Both the position numbers and the translations under genes were made by a program. 64,000 nt of DNA from Azoarcus sp. L1K30 (GTDB lineage: Bacteria > Pseudomonadota > Gammaproteobacteria > Burkholderiales > Rhodocyclaceae), in contig NZ_JAGRRD010000001.1 of assembly GCF_018122735.1 (NCBI RefSeq), forward strand, positions 2,310,308 to 2,374,307, in the 5' to 3' direction. Positions 59,693-64,000 of the stretch are shown piece after piece. The notes under the pieces were generated by a model. The model was not told where the DNA came from, did not search any database, and saw only the letters and a list, made by a program, of their open reading frames with translations. The first letter of the stretch is position 1, and each line of letters starts with the position of its first letter.

Positions 59693-60433
59693 TCAATGGA
59701 TATCCTTCCAGTAGTTCTTCTTCAGCGCGAACGCAAGAACGAACAGACCGGCAAGGAAAGCAAGCACGACCATACCGATGGTCTTGCGCTTTTCCGCCAC
59801 GGGCTCTCCCATCCAGACGATGTAGGAGACGAGATCCGCGACAGCCTTGTCATACTCGGCAGGAGAAAGCTTGCCGGGCTTGGCCAGTTCCAGCGACGCG
59901 CCGTGCTCGCCACCCTTGACGACCTGTTCGCCCTGAAGTTCCCACAACACGTGCGGCATGCCCACATTGGGAAACACGAGGTTGTTCCAGCCCGTCGGAC
60001 GGTTGGGATCACGATGGAACTGGCGCAGATAGGTGTACAGCCAATCTGCACCACTGCCGAACTCCGAAGCACGCGCACGCGCCACCAAAGTCAGGTCCGG
60101 AGGCGCAGCACCGAACCACTTCTTGGCTTCGTCACGACGCATCGAGATTCGCATCAGATCGCCGGTCTTTTCGCCTGCGAACATCAGGTTATCGCGAATG
60201 TCGCCTTCGGTCAGGCCCAGCGCCTGCAACCTGTTGTAGCGCAGGTAGGAGGCGCTGTGGCAGTTCAGGCAGTAATTGACGAACAGCTTGGCGCCATGCT
60301 GCAACGCAGCAGGATCCTTGCTCACGGGCGCCTTGTCGAGATGCAACTCGGCGCCGGCCGCCATGGCCACCACCGGTGCAAACAACGCAACAGCCGCCAC
60401 ACGCTTGATGAAGCTCATTACACGCGATTTCAT
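59693..60433 (-). CDS. petC: Ubiquinol-cytochrome c reductase, cytochrome c1
   Basis: 246 residues with a Sec signal, heme site CLNCH (Cys55, Cys58, His59), and a C-terminal membrane anchor (TIGMVVLAFLAGLFVLAFALKK). ATG 60433 overlaps the cytochrome b stop (ATGA). Third subunit of the bc1 complex, which passes electrons from quinol to cytochrome c. Confidence 0.95.
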   Translation of the reverse strand: MKSRVMSFIKRVAAVALFAPVVAMAAGAELHLDKAPVSKDPAALQHGAKLFVNYCLNCHSASYLRYNRLQALGLTEGDIRDNLMFAGEKTGDLMRISMRRDEAKKWFGAAPPDLTLVARARASEFGSGADWLYTYLRQFHRDPNRPTGWNNLVFPNVGMPHVLWELQGEQVVKGGEHGASLELAKPGKLSPAEYDKAVADLVSYIVWMGEPVAEKRKTIGMVVLAFLAGLFVLAFALKKNYWKDIH

Positions 60434-61698
60434 TTGAAAGTCACCCTTTCCGGTTCGGGTTTGCACTTGTCGATCTTGCTGTACCACGGCATGGCCAGGA
60501 AGAAGGCAAAGTACAGGACCGAGCAGATCTGCGAGACCAGGGTACGACCCGGGGTCGGGGGCAGCACACCAAGGTAGCCGAGAATGCAGAAGCACACGAC
60601 GAAGATGGCCACCGCCGTCTTGAAGATTACGCCCTTGTAGCGCATCGACTTGACCGGGCTGCGATCCAGCCAGGGCAGGAAGGCGATGATGATCACCGAC
60701 GCGCCCATTGCCACCACCCCCCAGAACTTGGCGTCGAGACCAAACAAGGGGTAGGTCACCGCACGCAGGATCGAGTAGAACGGCGTGAAATACCACACCG
60801 GCGCGATGTGCGGCGGCGTCACCAGCGGGTCGGCGGGCAGGAAGTTGTTGAACTCCAGGAAGTAACCACCACCTTCGGGTGCGAAGAACACGACTGCACT
60901 GAAGACGAAGAGGAAAGCCACCACACCGACGATGTCCTTCACCGTGTAATACGGATGGAACGGGATGCCGTCGAGCGGAATGCCATTGGCGTCCTTCTTC
61001 TTCTTGATCTCGACGCCATCCGGGTTGTTGGAGCCGACTTCGTGCAGCGCCACGATGTGGGCAGCAACCAGGCCGATCAGCACCAGCGGCACGGCGATGA
61101 CATGGAACGAGAAGAAACGGTTCAGCGTCGCGTCCGACACGACGAAGTCACCACGAATCACCAGCGATAGATCGGGCCCGATCAGCGGGATTGCAGAGAA
61201 CAGGTTCACGATCACCTGCGCGCCCCAGAACGACATCTGCCCCCATGGCAACAGATAGCCCATGAAGGCCTCGGCCATCAGCACGAGGAAGATCAGGGTA
61301 CCGAAGATCCAGATCAGTTCGCGTGGCTTGCGGTACGAACCATAGAGCAGGCCGCGGAACATGTGGAGATAGACCACGATGAAGAACGCGGATGCACCGG
61401 TCGAATGCAGGTAGCGAATGATCCAGCCACCCGGCACATCGCGCATGATGTACTCGACGCTGGCAAACGCAACCGGCACGCCGGACACGTTCAACGATGC
61501 ATCGGGCTTGTAGTGCATGACCAGGAAGATGCCGGTAACAATCTGGATAACCAGAACCAGCAGCGCCAGCGATCCGAAGAAGTACCAGAAATTGAAATTC
61601 TTCGGTGCATAGTATTCTGTCAGATGCCCCTTGATCGACGACGTCAGCGGAAACCGTTCATCGACCCAGTTGAGCAAGGCTTGGGATTTGGTTGTCAT
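60430..61698 (-). CDS. petB: Cytochrome b of the bc1 complex
   Basis: 422 residues, eight or nine membrane segments, full-length b plus subunit-IV parts. GYLLPWGQMSFWGAQV and the PEWY-equivalent PVWYFTPFYSILRA (a P-V-W-Y variant seen in some betaproteobacteria) lie in the quinol-oxidation site. Between petA (3-base gap) and petC. Confidence 0.96.
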   Translation of the reverse strand: MTTKSQALLNWVDERFPLTSSIKGHLTEYYAPKNFNFWYFFGSLALLVLVIQIVTGIFLVMHYKPDASLNVSGVPVAFASVEYIMRDVPGGWIIRYLHSTGASAFFIVVYLHMFRGLLYGSYRKPRELIWIFGTLIFLVLMAEAFMGYLLPWGQMSFWGAQVIVNLFSAIPLIGPDLSLVIRGDFVVSDATLNRFFSFHVIAVPLVLIGLVAAHIVALHEVGSNNPDGVEIKKKKDANGIPLDGIPFHPYYTVKDIVGVVAFLFVFSAVVFFAPEGGGYFLEFNNFLPADPLVTPPHIAPVWYFTPFYSILRAVTYPLFGLDAKFWGVVAMGASVIIIAFLPWLDRSPVKSMRYKGVIFKTAVAIFVVCFCILGYLGVLPPTPGRTLVSQICSVLYFAFFLAMPWYSKIDKCKPEPERVTFK

Positions 61699-61701
61699 CG
61701 C

Positions 61702-62295
61702 TTAGGCCTTCCCGTCGTCGCCAACAATAATGGTGGTGTCCGCAATGTACTTGTACGGCGGAATCTCAAGATTGGTGGGCGCCGGCATGCTCTTGAACAC
61801 ACGGCCGGCCAGATCGAACCTCGAGCCATGACAGGGACACAGAAAGCCGCCCGGCCAGTCTTCACCCATTCCCGATTCGGCACCCGGCTTGAACTTCTCC
61901 GAGGGCGAGCATCCCAGATGCGTACAGATACCGACTGCGACGAGATACTCGGGCTTGATCGAGCGATACTCGTTCTTCGCATATTCGGGCTGCTGCTCCT
62001 TCTCCGATTGCGGATCACTCAGATTCGGCGCGGCCTTTTCCAGCGACGCAAGCATCTCCGGCGTTCTGCGCAACACCCATACAGGCTTGCCACGCCATTC
62101 AACCGTCATCATCTCGCCCGGTGCGAGTTTGCCGACATCGACCTCAACCGGCGCACCTGCTGCCTTGGCACGCTCGGACGGCGTCAGACTGGCAACGAAC
62201 GGCACTGCAGTCGCCACGGCGGCTACGCCACCCGCGGCAGACGTCGCCAGCAACAAGGTGCGGCGGCCGCTGTCCATCTTTTGTTCAACGCTCAT
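61702..62295 (-). CDS. petA: Rieske iron-sulfur subunit of the bc1 complex
   Basis: 197 residues. Tat-type N-terminal anchor with RR at residues 11-12 and hydrophobic AAGGVAAVATAVPFVA. The [2Fe-2S] ligands are CTHLGC (124-129) and CPCHGS (153-158). First gene of petABC. Confidence 0.96.
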   Translation of the reverse strand: MSVEQKMDSGRRTLLLATSAAGGVAAVATAVPFVASLTPSERAKAAGAPVEVDVGKLAPGEMMTVEWRGKPVWVLRRTPEMLASLEKAAPNLSDPQSEKEQQPEYAKNEYRSIKPEYLVAVGICTHLGCSPSEKFKPGAESGMGEDWPGGFLCPCHGSRFDLAGRVFKSMPAPTNLEIPPYKYIADTTIIVGDDGKA

Positions 62296-62346
62296 GACCC
62301 TCTTCCCAGAAAGGAAAACGAAAGACCTGGATACAAAACCTGCAGG

Positions 62347-62352
62347 ATTATA
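62347..62352 (-). promoter_or_regulatory. Possible petABC -10 element
   Basis: Perfect minus-strand TATAAT, 52 bases before the petA start. The -35 is poor, so only the -10 is called. Confidence 0.4.
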
Positions 62353-62478
62353 GCGAACTCACCGCAACAGAGAAAGCCGACAAGGCCAAGAGCTTGAGCT
62401 GCCAAGGATTTCCGCACCTCAAAAACTCGCAAAAGGGAGGGCTGGAGGGCAAATTTTCCGCATCGCAACACGTAGAAT

Positions 62479-63078
62479 TCAGACACTCCGCCTTTCGACC
62501 AGCGCTTGCGCAATCGTACCGATATCGGTGTGCTCAAGCTCCCCGCCCACCGGCACCCCCCGCGACAAGCGGCTGACGGTAAGGCCACGTGCGCCGAGCA
62601 AGCTGGCCAGCGTGTGCGCGGTAGCCTCGCCTTCGTTGGTAAAGTTGGTGGCGAGAATCACCTCACGTACGCTGCCATCGCCCGCCCGCGCAAGCAGTTT
62701 GTCGAGCTTGAGTTCGCGCGGCCCGACGCCGTCGAGCGGCGAAAGGCGCCCCATCAGCACGTAGTACAAGCCGTTATAGGATTGAGTCTGCTCGATCATT
62801 GCCAGGTCCGCAGGCATCTCGACCACGCACAGCTGACTTGGGTCCCGTCGCGGATTGGCGCATCGCTGACAGACGGTATCTTCGGTAAAGGTATTGCAAC
62901 GCTCGCAATGCCGCAGCACCTCAAGCGCGCTGCTCATGGCCCGCGCCAACCTCGCGGCACCCCGCTGATCGCGCTGCAAGAGATGGTAGGCCATGCGCTG
63001 CGCCGACTTGGGGCCCACACCGGGCAGACAGCGCAGTGCATCGATCAACTCGTCGAGACTGGAGGGCGAAGCCGACAT
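62479..63078 (-). CDS. recR: Recombination protein RecR
   Basis: 199 residues. Helix-hairpin-helix [17 protein letters not shown], four-cysteine zinc site (Cys58, 61, 70, 73), and Toprim domain starting [14 protein letters not shown]. Its start overlaps the ybaB stop by one base (TGATG); dnaX-ybaB-recR is a standard order. Confidence 0.96.
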   Translation of the reverse strand: MSASPSSLDELIDALRCLPGVGPKSAQRMAYHLLQRDQRGAARLARAMSSALEVLRHCERCNTFTEDTVCQRCANPRRDPSQLCVVEMPADLAMIEQTQSYNGLYYVLMGRLSPLDGVGPRELKLDKLLARAGDGSVREVILATNFTNEGEATAHTLASLLGARGLTVSRLSRGVPVGGELEHTDIGTIAQALVERRSV

Positions 63079-63401
63079 CAGAACGGCAACTTGAACCCGG
63101 GCGGGAGATTCAGGCCGGAGGTAAATCCTGCCATGCGCTCCTGCGTCGTCGCCTCGACCTTGCGCACCGCGTCGTTGACTGCGGCCGCCACGAGATCCTC
63201 GAGCATCTCTTTGTCATCCATAACCGAATCATCGATGACAACCCGGCGTACGTCATACTTGCAGGTCATGACAACCTTGACCATGCCGGCGCCCGATTGG
63301 CCATCCACTTCGACCGTGGCCAACTGGTCCTGCATTTTCTTCATGTTTTCCTGCATCTGCTGGGCCTGCTTCATCAGACCCCCAAGACCGCCTTTCATCA
63401 T
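63078..63401 (-). CDS. ybaB: Nucleoid-associated protein YbaB/EbfC
   Basis: 107 residues from ATG 63401 ([20 protein letters not shown]). Helical dimer fold with [21 protein letters not shown] and [15 protein letters not shown]. Binds DNA. Between dnaX and recR. Confidence 0.95.
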   Translation of the reverse strand: MMKGGLGGLMKQAQQMQENMKKMQDQLATVEVDGQSGAGMVKVVMTCKYDVRRVVIDDSVMDDKEMLEDLVAAAVNDAVRKVEATTQERMAGFTSGLNLPPGFKLPF

Positions 63402-63433
63402 GACAACGACTCCATACAATGAACCAAGAATGA

Positions 63434-64000
63434 TTAAAGAGGCTTGACCGTCGTCTCGACCAGGGTCGCATCGAATCGATCGATCAGTTCGCGCACGAAA
63501 GGATCGCTCTCGAGCGCCGCAACGGCGATCGCGTGCCGCGCCTGTCGCTCGACCTCATCGCGTTGCGCAGGTGTCTCGCCCGCAATCGCACCAACATCGA
63601 CGCGGATCCTGAGCGGCCTTGCCAGCGCTGCGGCAAGCTGTTCCTGCACCCGATCGACGGCTGCGCGATTCATGTCGAGCAAATGACGATGTGTATCCGA
63701 CAGTCTGAGCACGAGCAGATCGTCGGCGCAGGACACCCATTCGCAATGCTGCGCCAGCTCGCGCACCAATCCGCCGAGACCCAGATGACGCACAACCGAG
63801 CGCCAATCCGCGGCCGCAAATGCGCCGCGCAAGATCTGATCGGGCGCCCCGCCATCACCCGCCAGCACGGAAACACTGGCACTCGTCGGCGCAATCACCT
63901 CGGGGCCGAGCACCTTCGGAGCGCCCTCAGCTACGACTTCGTCCTCGCCAGCCCGCCCCCCCCAACCGTGCGCATGATCACGATCCGCCTTAGATACGGG
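63434..64000 (-). CDS. dnaX: DNA polymerase III tau/gamma subunit, C-terminal part
   Basis: The frame is open to the window edge; 188 codons of the 3' end are seen. The C-terminal tau region ([49 protein letters not shown]) matches DnaX domain V. The position before ybaB-recR confirms it. The ATPase core lies outside the window. Confidence 0.9.
   Translation of the reverse strand, partial: PVSKADRDHAHGWGGRAGEDEVVAEGAPKVLGPEVIAPTSASVSVLAGDGGAPDQILRGAFAAADWRSVVRHLGLGGLVRELAQHCEWVSCADDLLVLRLSDTHRHLLDMNRAAVDRVQEQLAAALARPLRIRVDVGAIAGETPAQRDEVERQARHAIAVAALESDPFVRELIDRFDATLVETTVKPL

Overview
The window is chromosomal DNA from a GC-rich, nitrogen-fixing betaproteobacterium. The gene content (a nifS-V-cysE-W-Z-M tail, a hemC-D-X-Y operon next to ppc, AlgZ/AlgR-like regulators next to argH, a 1606-residue NAD glutamate dehydrogenase, petABC next to sspAB) best fits the Azoarcus/Aromatoleum/Thauera group of the Rhodocyclales. 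This is a judgement from gene families and order, not from a database search. No phage, insertion sequence, CRISPR array or rRNA was found; one tRNA gene (Phe, GAA) is present.

Layout. 1-6023 (+): distal part of a nitrogenase operon: nifS (5' cut by the window), nifV, a cysE-type serine acetyltransferase with a cysteine-rich tail, an unknown gene, nifW, nifZ, nifM and a second unknown gene, followed by a hairpin-rich spacer. 6330-16428: a PilZ-like protein, thyA-folA, a PLP amino-acid decarboxylase, dcd, apbC/mrp, an OmpA-type lipoprotein and metG. 16545-30447: SulP transporter, hemC-D-X-Y (-), a thioredoxin-fold protein, ppc, an AlgZ/AlgR-like pair, argH and a Ser/Thr kinase fused to a cyclic-nucleotide-binding domain.

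30448-33650 (+) is the most unusual part. A good sigma-54 promoter precedes four tightly packed genes: a Tat-signal, cysteine-containing secreted protein, a PqqD-like small protein, an HprK-related kinase and a NTP_transf_5-type nucleotidyltransferase. The last three resemble the tailoring set (RRE/PqqD, HprK-like kinase, nucleotidyltransferase) known from phosphorylated lasso peptides. Here there is no lasso cyclase or protease, and a 196-residue exported protein sits where the substrate would be. I read it as a candidate protein-modification and export system.

33692-45509: grxD, prmC, prfA, hemA (with an FNR/Anr-like box near -42), the large glutamate dehydrogenase, tRNA-Phe and an OmpR/sensor-kinase pair. 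45602-49943 (-): a second OmpR/kinase pair upstream of the yjcH-actP acetate-uptake genes; the same CTTAC-N6-CTTAC direct repeat stands in front of both units. 50207-64000: groES-groEL (-) with a perfect CIRCE element and an overlapping heat-shock promoter, a TamA-like outer-membrane protein, fbp, a D-amino-acid dehydrogenase, bacteriohemerythrin, a glycosyltransferase, sspA-sspB, petA-petB-petC (cytochrome bc1), recR, ybaB and the 3' part of dnaX, cut by the window end.
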